NCBI RefSeq assembly: GCF_963674635.1
Contig: NZ_OY771475.1
Span: 2,790,001 to 2,854,000, forward strand
Source of the DNA: Breoghania sp.
Lineage (GTDB): Bacteria; Pseudomonadota; Alphaproteobacteria; Rhizobiales; Stappiaceae
Direction: 5' to 3'
Length of the DNA stretch: 64,000 nucleotides
This document shows, one piece after another, positions 8,452 to 17,730 of the stretch (its first letter is position 1; every line of letters begins with the position of its first letter). The notes beneath the pieces were generated by a model, which saw only the letters and a program-made list of their open reading frames with translations, was not told the DNA's origin and did not search any database. The position numbers and the translations under genes were made by a program.

Positions 8452-10683
8452 TCAGAAACCGCCGACCTTGGCGCGATCTCCGTCGTCGTAGGGCATGCCA
8501 CCAGACGAACATGCAAGCAGACTGCGCATCTGACCGGGCGCAAGTGCGGGCGATATCAGCGGCCCTTGAAATTCCGTACAGCCGATATCCTTGAGCATTT
8601 CGTATTCTTCAACGGTCTCCACACCTTCCACAACCATTCCGATTTTCAAGGTGTGCACCAGATTGACAAGCGCCCCGATGATCGAGCGCGCCTCCGTCAC
8701 ACTGCCCAGCGCATTGATGAAGGCGCGATCCACCTTGAGCTTGTCGACGCCGTGTTCGCGCAGATAGTTCAGGGAAACGTTGTCGGTGCTGAAGCAGGTG
8801 AGCACGATCCCCACGCCGGCAGAACGAAGCTGCGCAAGGCAATTGCGGACGCGCTCGGAATGCCGCAAGCGCTCACCGTTGCGGATTTCGAAGCAGACGC
8901 GGCCCGGATCGATGCCATGGGCGGAGATGATCTCCAGGATCCTGTCTGCCAACCGTTCATTTTGAAAATGGGCGGGCGTCATGGGGACGCTTACCCAGGG
9001 AACATTGCAGGAAGCGGCGAAGGCACAGATCGCGTTCAAGGCATATTCGCCAAGCTGGGTGATCAGACCACTCGTTTCCGCAATTGCGACGATTATCTCG
9101 GAGCGGACGCCGGTATAGTCTGAGTGTTCCCAGAGCAGCTGAGCCTGTACGCCGACCAGATTGCCCTTCCTGGCGCCATGGATAGGCTCGTAGACGAATT
9201 GCAGATCTTCCTGACGCTCCAAAGCGCGCCTCAATTCCCGGCCAATTGCGCGCCGCTTGCGGACGATGTCGTCCATGTCCTCGACGAAAACCTGGAAACA
9301 GCCTCGACCGTTCTCCTTGGCCTGATAGAGAGCGATATCGGCTTTCCGCAACATGTCGTCGCCGCTATCCGAAGCGCGTGACAATGCCACCCCGATACTC
9401 GCCCCGACAGAAGCATGGTCGCCGTCGAGATCGAATGGCCTGCCCAATTCATCGATCACCCGCCTCGACAGGATCTCGGCATCATTGTCATTGGCGACCC
9501 CGACCTGGATGATCGCGAACTCATCACCGCTCAGGCGTGCAATCGTGTCGCTCGCGCGGCCAATCGAGACGAGCCGTTTCGCCACTTCCACCAGCAGGCG
9601 ATCGCCGACAGGATGCCCGAGCGTGTCATTGACGTTCTTGAAACCATCCAGATCCAGATAGTGAACCGCGATCTGGACGCCCTCTCTTTTGGCGACTTCC
9701 AGCGCATGGACGAGCCTGTCCTGGAACAGGGCGCGATTGGGAATGCCGGTGAGAGAGTCATAGAACGCCATATGCTGCGCCTTGGCCTTGCTGGCCGCCA
9801 GATCGTCGGACATGCCACGAAGCCTGATCATCAGCAGAATGACCAGCAAACCGGCGCAGGCGAGCCCGGCCACGGCGAAAGGACCAACCGCCTTCAGGAG
9901 GGCGCGCGCCGGTCGGTGCGGCATCCAGGTGAAACCACCCAAGACCTCGCCAGCTTTGTTGCGGACTTGCAGCCAGGGGCCGATTTCACGCGCCCTGTCG
10001 CCTTGAACGAATGCGAGATTGCGCAACCCGAACCGGCTCCCCAGTTCCTTGCTCACATCATCATTGAGTGTCTGGGCGACGACTTGCAGATATTCCGTTC
10101 CCGGGCTCTGAACCGGATCCGCGCCGGTGCCCACCAACGGTCGAATGCTGACACCGGCGACGCTGCCATCGGAAAAGGCGACGAAATCACTAACAAAGAC
10201 CGTTGAGAGGGCTTCGTTCGTATCGTCCCGCCCCACGACGGCCTGCGCCATGTCCCGCCTCAATGCCTCGATCAGTGGCGCAAGGGCCGGCTCATCGGAG
10301 AGAAAGCGCGCATCTGGAACCAGCTTGCCATCACGCGCCGCCCTCACCGCCCGATCCGAGGCGTCGAGCAGATAGACCCTCTGGTACCCGTAGAACTCGC
10401 CCATCCATTCAACGAGATTTTCGGAAAGCCACGGTTCGTCATTCGCGCGCGCAGCTTCCACCGCGTCGTTCCAGATGGTCACACTTTCCTGGGTCTTGGG
10501 AAGCTCTTGGACAAGCGCATCGAGACCACTGGCGGCCAACCGCGACTGCTCCTCGGTCGCCTCCTTGTCAATCTGGGAGGCCACCCACCAGCCAACCGCC
10601 ACAATGGACAGGATCACGGCAATTGTGATCACTGCGAACAAACTGATCGTTCGCTTGGTGATCCTCAGCATGTCGTTTTTCAT
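8452..10683 (-). CDS. Membrane GGDEF protein with CHASE4-like sensor and degenerate EAL domain
   Basis: 743-residue signalling protein. Order: transmembrane helix 12-36, periplasmic CHASE4-like sensor about 40-255, second helix about 265-287, GGDEF domain about 300-465, EAL-type domain about 480-735. The cyclase domain looks competent: metal Asp in LDLDGF, active site SGDEF at 385-389, and an inhibitory RxxD site (RASD 376-379) exactly five residues before it. The EAL domain has lost its catalytic signature: the EAL position reads QAQ (513-515), the DDFG position reads TCFS (629-632) and the substrate Asn motif is altered, while EGVE (686-689) and KVDRAFI remain. It is likely a diguanylate cyclase whose EAL part binds but does not cut c-di-GMP. 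Confidence 0.92.
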   Translation of the reverse strand: MKNDMLRITKRTISLFAVITIAVILSIVAVGWWVASQIDKEATEEQSRLAASGLDALVQELPKTQESVTIWNDAVEAARANDEPWLSENLVEWMGEFYGYQRVYLLDASDRAVRAARDGKLVPDARFLSDEPALAPLIEALRRDMAQAVVGRDDTNEALSTVFVSDFVAFSDGSVAGVSIRPLVGTGADPVQSPGTEYLQVVAQTLNDDVSKELGSRFGLRNLAFVQGDRAREIGPWLQVRNKAGEVLGGFTWMPHRPARALLKAVGPFAVAGLACAGLLVILLMIRLRGMSDDLAASKAKAQHMAFYDSLTGIPNRALFQDRLVHALEVAKREGVQIAVHYLDLDGFKNVNDTLGHPVGDRLLVEVAKRLVSIGRASDTIARLSGDEFAIIQVGVANDNDAEILSRRVIDELGRPFDLDGDHASVGASIGVALSRASDSGDDMLRKADIALYQAKENGRGCFQVFVEDMDDIVRKRRAIGRELRRALERQEDLQFVYEPIHGARKGNLVGVQAQLLWEHSDYTGVRSEIIVAIAETSGLITQLGEYALNAICAFAASCNVPWVSVPMTPAHFQNERLADRILEIISAHGIDPGRVCFEIRNGERLRHSERVRNCLAQLRSAGVGIVLTCFSTDNVSLNYLREHGVDKLKVDRAFINALGSVTEARSIIGALVNLVHTLKIGMVVEGVETVEEYEMLKDIGCTEFQGPLISPALAPGQMRSLLACSSGGMPYDDGDRAKVGGF

Positions 10684-11101
10684 TCGGCGCCTTCAAACCG
10701 GATTGTCAGCGCTGAATATACAAATGCCGTAAACACACTATTACGAATAGATGCGACTACGTATAACTATAAATACATGGTACTTATATGTATTTCCACA
10801 TATACCCGATACCTTGCACACTGCAACCGCACGTCACTTCAGGTGATTTGTCCGGATCTCAGTCTGCTTTTATCAACGAAACCATTCCCAAGGGCTTGGG
10901 GTGAGAAGAACCACCTACTCCGAGCGGTCGAAAGGCGCGCAGTATTTCGGAAAGCTGGCGAGGGAGCGAAGAATTCCGAGGCAAGGCGGGCAGAGCGGGC
11001 CGCGCCCCCCCGCTCACGTGGTCTCACGCAGCGACTGGAAGTCGTATGGTCGCCGATCCGTTTTTCGCAAAACGGACTGTTTTCCCCTCAAGGACCAGGG
11101 C
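10684..11101. other. 418-bp intergenic region, AT-rich next to the GGDEF gene
   Basis: No supported gene. The part from 10705 to about 10810 is clearly AT-rich and probably carries the promoter of the GGDEF gene. Near the other end lies a short hairpin TCCGTTTT / AAAACGGA (11057-11076, TCGC loop) just downstream of the heme oxygenase gene, which may act as a weak terminator. I see no recognisable RNA gene. Confidence 0.5.
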
Positions 11102-11707
11102 TTAGCCGCGCGCAGAGAATATCCCGTCTGCAAGGCGCTGGGCAAAGGAGAAGGCGCCGCGGGCGCTTTCGATCATGACGGTCTCGTCGCCATCGGTGAG
11201 GTCAACCGCATCGATGCCCGCGGTAAACTGACGCCAGTGCAAGCCGCGCCCCTTCGGATCGCCAGCCAGATGCCGCGCGCCGAATAGGTCGGACAGGCCA
11301 AGCTTCGTCGCCGCCTTCAGCAGAAAGGCCGCGCCGAGATTGGACCCTTCGACCACGTAAAGCCATCCAAGCCCTTGCGGAACAGGGTTGGCCACCGCCA
11401 CGTCACAACCGGGGGCCGGAATTGCGTCGGGAACACCCCTGCCGAGATCGGCCAGGTCGAGACGAACCTTGTCGAGCCGGGAGCGTTGTGCGAGATCGGG
11501 CAGAAGCGCGGCGAGTTCGCGATTGCGGAAAAAAGGCTCCGCGGCCTGGTGCAGATGAAACTGCATGGCGACGAAGTCGGCATAGGCCTCCCGGTCGGAG
11601 AAGGGATCATAGGCCATGATTGCGTTGTCGAGACGCTCGTGGGCGGCACGGGTCGCCTCGCGCAAACGCATGGTGCGGCCAGATGCCGCCACTGCCTGAT
11701 CACTCAT
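11102..11707 (-). CDS. Biliverdin-producing heme oxygenase (BphO-like)
   Basis: Heme oxygenase that opens heme to biliverdin, CO and Fe2+ using O2 and electrons. 201 residues from ATG 11707, which has AAGGA seven bases upstream; the frame is open to 11830 but that leader is not family-like. The proximal heme ligand is the His in TRAAHERLD (about residue 21), and the distal helix GWLYVVEGSNLGA is typical of the BphO group that supplies biliverdin to bacteriophytochromes. No phytochrome or heme-uptake gene is next to it, so the role (iron recovery or chromophore supply) is open. It is divergent from the RNase D gene. Confidence 0.88.
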   Translation of the reverse strand: MSDQAVAASGRTMRLREATRAAHERLDNAIMAYDPFSDREAYADFVAMQFHLHQAAEPFFRNRELAALLPDLAQRSRLDKVRLDLADLGRGVPDAIPAPGCDVAVANPVPQGLGWLYVVEGSNLGAAFLLKAATKLGLSDLFGARHLAGDPKGRGLHWRQFTAGIDAVDLTDGDETVMIESARGAFSFAQRLADGIFSARG

Positions 11708-11971
11708 TCCCTTGTCCTTTTTTCCAAACAGGCCGACCAGCCTCGCCTCTCCACGCAAACCGGATAGTCGCCAGTGCATCCGGCTTTCGACAAGCCCCCT
11801 CGAGATCGAAAAGCTGATTATTATACTCATATTTTATTGGCAAGAGAGAAGCGCGCTCTTGTCGGCTTTTTCACATCAGAGCAGTGGTTGGCATGTAGAA
11901 CCGCTTCTGGCATACACGGGAGTTATCGCGTTCATTGCGCGTCCTTTCTTAAATTCCAGTGAGACACCTGC

Positions 11972-12592
11972 ATGACCATCCGCCTGCACAAGGGTGACCT
12001 GCCCTCCCTCGATGCTTATCCTGCCGGCGGCGCCGTCGCGATCGACACCGAAACGATGGGGCTCAACCCGCATCGCGACCGGCTTTGCGTCGTCCAGCTC
12101 TCTCCCGGGGACGGCACTGTTGACGTGGTTCAGATCGCGCAGAACCAGACAGAGGCGCCCAACCTGGCCGCCCTTCTCACCGATCCCGCGCGGGTGAAGA
12201 TCTTCCATTTCGCGCGCTTCGACATTGCGGCTCTTCAAAACGGTCTCGGCATCGCAACGCGCCCGGTCTTCTGCACCAAGATCGCCTCGCGGCTGGTGCG
12301 CACCTATACCGACCGGCACGGCCTGAAGGACCTGACCCGCGAGTTGATCGGCGTGGAACTGTCCAAGGTGCAGCAAAGCTCCGACTGGGGCGCGGACACG
12401 CTGAGCGAAGCACAGCTCACCTACGCGGCTTCCGATGTGTTGTACCTGCACGCCTTGCGCGACGAGCTTGTCGTGCGGCTGGAACGTGAGGGGCGGACCG
12501 AGATCGCCCAGGCCTGCTATGATTTCCTTCCGACCCGTGCCCGGCTCGACCTCGATGGCTGGCCAGAGACCGATATTTTCGCGCATTCGTAA
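11972..12592 (+). CDS. Ribonuclease D, short form
   Basis: 3'-5' exoribonuclease of the DEDDy family, acting on tRNA and other structured RNA 3' ends. At 206 residues it consists only of the exonuclease domain and lacks the HRDC domains of E. coli RNase D, as is usual for this alphaproteobacterial group. The motif I acids Asp25 and Glu27 (IDTETMGL), the Asp in FARFDIAAL and the Tyr/Asp of YAASDVLYL are all present. It lies directly upstream of the lpt-rpoN block, a conserved position, with 131 bases between it and lptC. Confidence 0.92.
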   Translation: MTIRLHKGDLPSLDAYPAGGAVAIDTETMGLNPHRDRLCVVQLSPGDGTVDVVQIAQNQTEAPNLAALLTDPARVKIFHFARFDIAALQNGLGIATRPVFCTKIASRLVRTYTDRHGLKDLTRELIGVELSKVQQSSDWGADTLSEAQLTYAASDVLYLHALRDELVVRLEREGRTEIAQACYDFLPTRARLDLDGWPETDIFAHS

Positions 12593-12723
12593 GGGCCTCT
12601 CCGCCCGCGAGCGACCACGGACCCGACGATTTGGAGTTGCGCAGGCCATGTTGCGTTCCACATCCGCCACAATGGTGCGTATAAAGTCGTCTGGAAAGTT
12701 TGCCACGCGCCATCAGGAGCCAG

Positions 12724-13446
12724 ATGGATCAGCACATCGACCGGATCGATCAGACGTTTGAACGCAGCCATGCGGACAGAGCGCCTGCACATGTTTGGGG
12801 CGTGCAGAGCCCCGAACGGCTGCGGCGTGAACGTGTGGCTGCGCGCCGTCATTCGACGCGTGTGCGCTGGCTCAAACGCCTTTTGCCCGCGGCAAGCGGA
12901 TTGATCGTTCTGGGTGTCGTTGCAACGATGGCGTTGCGCAACCTGCTACCGGGCTTCGACCTGGGTTCCATCAACATCACCACCGAAGGCATCGTCATGA
13001 GCAATCCGGAACTGTCCGGCCATGACGGGGAGCGTTCCTATCGGGTCAAAGCCAGCCGGGCGATCCAGAGCCTGATCAATCCCAAGATTGTCAATCTGGA
13101 AGAAATCGACGCCCGTGTGACGCTGAACGCGGAAGAATGGGTCGCCTTCACCGCGCCTTACGGCGTCTATGATAGCGGGCAGGAAACACTGAAGCTCTCG
13201 GACGGTATCGCGCTCACATGGAGCCGCGGATACGATGTCACCCTGAGTGGCGCCAAGATCGACCTGAAGAGCGGGACGATCCTGTCGGACGATGCGATTT
13301 TCGTCTCGTCGGATCAGGGAACATTTGAGGCCGGCAAGATCTCGGTTGCAGATAACGGCTCCAGCGTCCAATTCTCGCAAGGCGTGAAGATGACGCTTCA
13401 CCCGGCCAAGCTGGATCACAAAACCCAAGGGGACAAAGCCCAGTGA
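12724..13446 (+). CDS. lptC: LPS export protein LptC
   Basis: Bitopic inner-membrane component of the Lpt machine that passes lipopolysaccharide from LptBFG to LptA. 240 residues from ATG 12724 (AGGAG just upstream); an in-frame TTG at 12700 is possible but less likely. A basic N-terminal tail precedes one transmembrane helix (about residues 47-75), then a periplasmic beta-jellyroll with the usual FTAPYGVYDSGQETLKLSDG segment. The long N-terminal extension is normal for alphaproteobacteria. Its stop overlaps the GTG start of lptA. Confidence 0.93.
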   Translation: MDQHIDRIDQTFERSHADRAPAHVWGVQSPERLRRERVAARRHSTRVRWLKRLLPAASGLIVLGVVATMALRNLLPGFDLGSINITTEGIVMSNPELSGHDGERSYRVKASRAIQSLINPKIVNLEEIDARVTLNAEEWVAFTAPYGVYDSGQETLKLSDGIALTWSRGYDVTLSGAKIDLKSGTILSDDAIFVSSDQGTFEAGKISVADNGSSVQFSQGVKMTLHPAKLDHKTQGDKAQ

Positions 13447-14009
13447 TCAGACCAATCCTCCGCCACTCGCCCTTTTTCGGCCTGCTTCTCGCGCTTGCCC
13501 TCATTGTCGCGCAGCCGGTCGCGGCGCAGACCTTTTCCGACAGCTTCGCCGGTTTCGGCTCCAATGAACGCGAACCGATTCAGATCGAGGCCAAGGAGCT
13601 GAAGGTTCAGGACAAGGATCACACGGCGGAATTTACCGGCGACGTAATCGTGCGTCAGGGCGACGCCACGCTGAAGACCCAGCGGCTGAAGATCAGATAC
13701 GCGGGCTCCGCCGCCGGCGGATCGGTGCAAAGCCGGATCTCGAAAATGGAAGCCAGCGGAGCCGTTCTCATCTCCTCGAAGGACCAGACCGCCACGGGCG
13801 ACCACGCTTCCTTCGACATGGAACGCGAATTGCTGGTGCTTTCGGGCAAGGAGGTCGTGCTTTCCCAAGGCCCCAATGTGGTTGTCGGGAGCCGACTGAC
13901 AGTCAACCTGAAGACCGGCAAGGTCGATCTGGAAGCCCCCAAGAAGGGCCGGGTCAAGGTTCTGATCACGCCCAACAGCTTCAAGGATAAAACCGGCGGC
14001 ACGAATTGA
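13443..14009 (+). CDS. lptA: LPS transport periplasmic protein LptA (OstA family)
   Basis: Periplasmic bridge protein that carries lipopolysaccharide across to the outer-membrane LptDE complex. 188 residues starting at GTG 13443, which overlaps the lptC stop. A signal peptide is clear (hydrophobic core about residues 10-24, cleavage after VAAQ near 29), followed by the repeating beta-strand OstA domain beginning with PIQIEAKELKVQDKDHTAEF. Translational coupling with lptC and the following lptB fit one operon. LptD, LptE, LptF and LptG are not in the window. Confidence 0.93.
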   Translation: MIRPILRHSPFFGLLLALALIVAQPVAAQTFSDSFAGFGSNEREPIQIEAKELKVQDKDHTAEFTGDVIVRQGDATLKTQRLKIRYAGSAAGGSVQSRISKMEASGAVLISSKDQTATGDHASFDMERELLVLSGKEVVLSQGPNVVVGSRLTVNLKTGKVDLEAPKKGRVKVLITPNSFKDKTGGTN

Positions 14010-14155
14010 CCCCAGCCACCCCCTGCGCTGGCGCCAGCGCCAACGCCAGCGCCCGCATGTGACGTGCTGCGGCTCGACACGTCCACACAAAGTCTGTACG
14101 AAAAATCCGCCGGTTCGCATGCCGGTCACCGGCATCCATTTCGAGACACGAACCG

Positions 14156-14974
14156 TTGAAGCTGATCCCGTTCCATTTTCCCTTTTCGTTCAAGGGACGC
14201 TCTGACAGGTCGGCGCCTGCTGCGGCAGGCGATGCGGCAGGTGGCGCGGACGGGGATGCGCTTGTGATTTCCAGCATCGCCAAGAGCTATCGCCGACGCC
14301 AGGTGGTGCGGGATGTGAGCCTGTCGGTTCGCCGCGGCGAAGCGGTTGGCCTTCTGGGGCCCAACGGCGCTGGCAAGACGACGGTTTTCTATATGATCAC
14401 CGGCCTGATCCAGCCCGATCATGGCGCGATTCATCTCGACGGGTTCAATATCACACGCCTGCCCATGTATCGACGCGCACGCCTCGGCATCGGGTACCTG
14501 CCACAGGAAGCCTCGATCTTTCGCGGGCTGACGGTGGAGGAGAACATCCGCGCCGTTCTGGAAGTCGTGGAGCCGAACCGCAAGCGACGCGCGGAGGAGC
14601 TGGATGCGCTGCTGGCGGAGTTCGGCGTCACCCATCTGCGCAAGTCGCCGTCCATTGCACTTTCCGGCGGCGAGCGTCGACGCGTGGAAATCGCCCGCGC
14701 GCTGGCAAGCCGCCCCGCCTTCATGCTGCTTGATGAGCCCTTCGCCGGGATCGACCCCATCGCCGTGGGAGACATCCAGCAGCTTGTGCGCCACCTCACC
14801 CAACGCGGGATCGGTGTTCTTATTACCGACCATAATGTGCGTGAGACGCTCGGCCTGATCGACCGCGCCTATATCATCGCCTCCGGCGAGGTGCTGACCG
14901 AAGGCCTGCCCCGCGACATCGTGGACAATCCCGATGTGCGGCGCCTTTATCTGGGCGAGCAGTTCACTTTCTGA
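14156..14974 (+). CDS. lptB: LPS export ABC transporter ATP-binding protein
   Basis: ATPase of the LptB2FG complex that powers lipopolysaccharide extraction from the inner membrane. 272 residues from a TTG start, with a 35-residue variable N-terminal extension before the ABC domain. Walker A is GPNGAGKT at 68-75, signature LSGGE at 169-173, Walker B MLLDE at 190-194, and the switch His lies in TDHNVRE. The C-terminal YLGEQF is the normal end of LptB. It follows lptA by about 145 bases. The true start is uncertain because there is no ATG or GTG before the conserved region. Confidence 0.94.
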   Translation: MKLIPFHFPFSFKGRSDRSAPAAAGDAAGGADGDALVISSIAKSYRRRQVVRDVSLSVRRGEAVGLLGPNGAGKTTVFYMITGLIQPDHGAIHLDGFNITRLPMYRRARLGIGYLPQEASIFRGLTVEENIRAVLEVVEPNRKRRAEELDALLAEFGVTHLRKSPSIALSGGERRRVEIARALASRPAFMLLDEPFAGIDPIAVGDIQQLVRHLTQRGIGVLITDHNVRETLGLIDRAYIIASGEVLTEGLPRDIVDNPDVRRLYLGEQFTF

Positions 14975-15089
14975 GCGAAGAAACCGCTGCAGACCCCTAC
15001 GCAATCCGCTTGCCTCGCTCACGAGGCCTCCCCCGAGAGCGGATGCCCTGCCCCTCCACTTTCCCTGTCAATGATGACGTGAGGGCGGT

Positions 15090-15122
15090 TTACACTTTGA
15101 ACGCGGTTTGCGCGTAGTGTAA
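15090..15122. promoter_or_regulatory. Inverted repeat upstream of rpoN
   Basis: Perfect 7-bp inverted repeat TTACACT / AGTGTAA with a 19-bp spacer, 56 bases before the rpoN start. It may be an operator or a leader hairpin. No factor can be named from the sequence. Confidence 0.3.
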
Positions 15123-15177
15123 GAAACTGAATAGCAAGAATTGGACCAGTTTACCGCAACAGGGTCGCCACGCGCTT

Positions 15178-16812
15178 ATGGCCATTGCTCCGAGATTAGA
15201 GGTTCGCCAGAGCCAGTCCCTTGTGATGACGCCCCAGCTGATGCAGGCCATCAAGCTGCTGCAGTTGTCCAACCTGGATCTGGTCGCCTATGTGGACGCC
15301 GAACTGGAGCGCAATCCTCTTCTGGAACGCACGGAAGGTGAGGATGCGCCCGCCGATGCCAATGGGGCGGATGGCCGGGATCGCGACGAGACCAGCGCAA
15401 GCGGGCGCGATGACTTTTCAGGCGGCGAAACGATCGGCGAACCGGGCACTAGGGAAGGCGGGGGCGATGCGGCGGGCCCGGATCAGGGCGGCCAATCCGG
15501 CGATGAGGGCGGTTCGGACGACACGGCTGAGTGGATCGGTGCGGAAATAGACCGAGAACCGGGCGGCGTCGCGGAGAAGCTCGATACCGATTTTGAAAAT
15601 GTCTATCAGGGCGACAGTCAGGCCGACGCCATCCCGGATCCGGGAGCCCTGGCGGGCGACCCGTGGCAACAGGGGGGCGGGCGCGGCGCGGGCCTATCGG
15701 AAGACTATAATCTTGAGAGCTTCATTGCCGAGGAAGAAACGCTCGCCGACCACGTGAGCGCACAGATGACACTTCTTCTCAGCGATCCCGCGGACCGGCT
15801 CATCGCGGGCAACCTGATCGACAATCTCGATGAGGCGGGATACCTGCGCACCGATATTGATGAGGTCGCTGAGCGACTGGGGGCGGAGCCGGATCGGGTG
15901 GCTGCCGTGCTGGCGCAATTGCAGACGCTTGAGCCGATCGGCGTCTTTGCCCGCAATCTGGCGGAGTGCCTGCGCCTCCAGCTGCAGGACAAGAACCGTT
16001 ACGACCCCGCGATGGCAGCACTTCTGGACAATATCGAACTGCTGGCCAAAAGGGACATGTCCGCCCTCAAGAAGCTGTGCCGGGTCGACGACGAGGATCT
16101 CACGGAGATGATCCAGGAGATCCGGGCGCTCAACCCGCGCCCCGGGAGCGCATTCGGCTCCGTGCTCGTGCAGCCCATGGTGCCGGATGTGATCGTGCGG
16201 CCGGGCCCCGATGGCGGTTGGACGATCGAACTCAACAGCGAGAACCTGCCCAAGGTTCTGGTCAACCAGACCTATTACGCCACCGTTCAGAAGACAGCGC
16301 GGGATGAGACGGAGAAGGCCTACCTGACCGACTGCCTGCAAACGGCCAACTGGCTGGTCAAGAGCCTCGACCAGCGCGCCAAGACCATCTTGAAGGTCGC
16401 CACGGAGATCGTGCGTCAGCAGGATGCCTTTCTCACCTATGGGGTCCAGCACCTGCGCCCGCTCAACCTGCGCACGATCGCCGACGCCATCGGCATGCAC
16501 GAATCCACCGTCTCGCGGGTCACCTCCAACAAGTACATGGCGACCAATCGCGGCATCTTCGAGTTCAAGTATTTTTTCACATCGGCGATCGCGTCCTCGG
16601 AAGGCGGCGATGCGCATTCGGCCGAAGCCGTGCGTCACCGTATCCGTCAGATGATCGATCAGGAGAGCCCCAGCGCCATTCTGTCGGACGATACGATCGT
16701 CACGATGCTGAAGGCGGCAGGGATCGACATCGCCCGGCGAACGGTTGCCAAATACCGGGAATCACTCCGCATTCCCTCATCCGTCCAGCGCCGTCGCGAA
16801 AAGCGGCAATAG
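15178..16812 (+). CDS. rpoN: RNA polymerase sigma-54 factor
   Basis: Alternative sigma factor for enhancer-dependent promoters (nitrogen control and others). 544 residues. Region I (1-50) has the Gln/Leu-rich activator-interacting segment QSQSLVMTPQLMQAIKLLQL. It is followed by an unusually long acidic, Gly/Asp-rich region II (about 55-170), the core-binding domain, the HTH (IGMHESTVSRVTSNKYM) and the C-terminal RpoN box ARRTVAKYRESLRIPSS. Its position between lptB and hpf-ptsN is the conserved proteobacterial arrangement linking sigma-54 to PTS-Ntr. Confidence 0.97.
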   Translation: MAIAPRLEVRQSQSLVMTPQLMQAIKLLQLSNLDLVAYVDAELERNPLLERTEGEDAPADANGADGRDRDETSASGRDDFSGGETIGEPGTREGGGDAAGPDQGGQSGDEGGSDDTAEWIGAEIDREPGGVAEKLDTDFENVYQGDSQADAIPDPGALAGDPWQQGGGRGAGLSEDYNLESFIAEEETLADHVSAQMTLLLSDPADRLIAGNLIDNLDEAGYLRTDIDEVAERLGAEPDRVAAVLAQLQTLEPIGVFARNLAECLRLQLQDKNRYDPAMAALLDNIELLAKRDMSALKKLCRVDDEDLTEMIQEIRALNPRPGSAFGSVLVQPMVPDVIVRPGPDGGWTIELNSENLPKVLVNQTYYATVQKTARDETEKAYLTDCLQTANWLVKSLDQRAKTILKVATEIVRQQDAFLTYGVQHLRPLNLRTIADAIGMHESTVSRVTSNKYMATNRGIFEFKYFFTSAIASSEGGDAHSAEAVRHRIRQMIDQESPSAILSDDTIVTMLKAAGIDIARRTVAKYRESLRIPSSVQRRREKRQ

Positions 16813-17078
16813 CCGTTTGCGCCTTTCACCCGCCGCTTCTGCCAAGACATACCGTCGCGGATCCGCGGGCGGTAAGGACCACCACGATTGACTTCACGAA
16901 CGCGCCGACATAGAAGTCCGGGCTCGTTTCGATGAGCCAACCTCATGCGACAGAAGATGCGGCACAGGAAGAGCGGTCGTGATATCCTGCTCTTGCCGCA
17001 GATAGCGGTCCGGACAGGTCGCCAGACGAATTCAGGCGAACCTGCTCAGGTCGATCAAGACAAAGTCAGAGGAACTCC

Positions 17079-17660
17079 ATGACCTTGCGGATTTCGGGAA
17101 AGAACGTCGACATCGGCGATTCCATGCGCACGCATGCTGAACAGCGGATCGATGAGGCCCTTTCCAAGTATTTCGATGGCGGTTATGACGCCACCGTTAC
17201 GCTCGGGCGCGAAGGATCGGGCTATCGTTCGGAGTGCAAGATCCGGCTCGATACCGGCATTGTGCTTCAAACCTCGGCAGAATCGCCTGACCCGCGCGCG
17301 AGTTTCGACCAGGCCGCGGATCGCATCGAGAAGCGTCTGCGCCGCTACAAGCGCAAGCTGAAGGATCACAATTCCAGCGGCACCGTCCGCGCCGTGACCG
17401 AGGCCACCTCCTACGTTCTCGCCTCTCCGGAAGAGGAAGAGGAGGTTGAGGAGAACTTCAACCCCGTCGTCATCGCCGAAACGCCCTCGCGCGTTCGCAC
17501 GCTGACCGTCGGCATGGCGGTCATGGAACTGGACCTGTCCGAAGCGACCGTCGTCATGTTCCGCAATGCCGGCAATGGCGGCTTGAATGTCGTTTATCGT
17601 CGCAGCGACGGAAATATCGGTTGGATCGACCCCTCTCTCTCAGAGACAACAGCATCCTGA
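17079..17660 (+). CDS. hpf: Ribosome hibernation promoting factor, long form
   Basis: Binds the 30S decoding channel and drives formation of translationally silent 100S ribosome dimers in stationary phase. The 193-residue length and C-terminal domain (VRTLTVGMAVMELDLSEATVVMFRN, then YRRSDGNIGWIDP) mark the long HPF form, whose C-terminus dimerises ribosomes directly. The N-terminal alpha/beta domain begins TLRISGKNVDIGDSMRTH. AGAGGA precedes the ATG. Placed between rpoN and ptsN, as in many proteobacteria. Confidence 0.95.
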   Translation: MTLRISGKNVDIGDSMRTHAEQRIDEALSKYFDGGYDATVTLGREGSGYRSECKIRLDTGIVLQTSAESPDPRASFDQAADRIEKRLRRYKRKLKDHNSSGTVRAVTEATSYVLASPEEEEEVEENFNPVVIAETPSRVRTLTVGMAVMELDLSEATVVMFRNAGNGGLNVVYRRSDGNIGWIDPSLSETTAS

Positions 17661-17730
17661 CCTGATGACAGGCACCAAGGTTGCCCGCGCGCATTACGGT
17701 GCGCGCGGTGACCATACACGGGCTTATATT

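Noticed and set aside
8452..10683. Calling the GGDEF domain inactive because it reads SGDEF
   Set aside because: The first position tolerates Ser or Ala in active cyclases and the metal and inhibitory sites are intact.
11895..11915. TAGAACCGCTTCTGG resembling an Irr/ICE iron box near heme oxygenase
   Set aside because: The arms are only four matching bases and the spacing is four instead of three, so it does not meet the ICE consensus.
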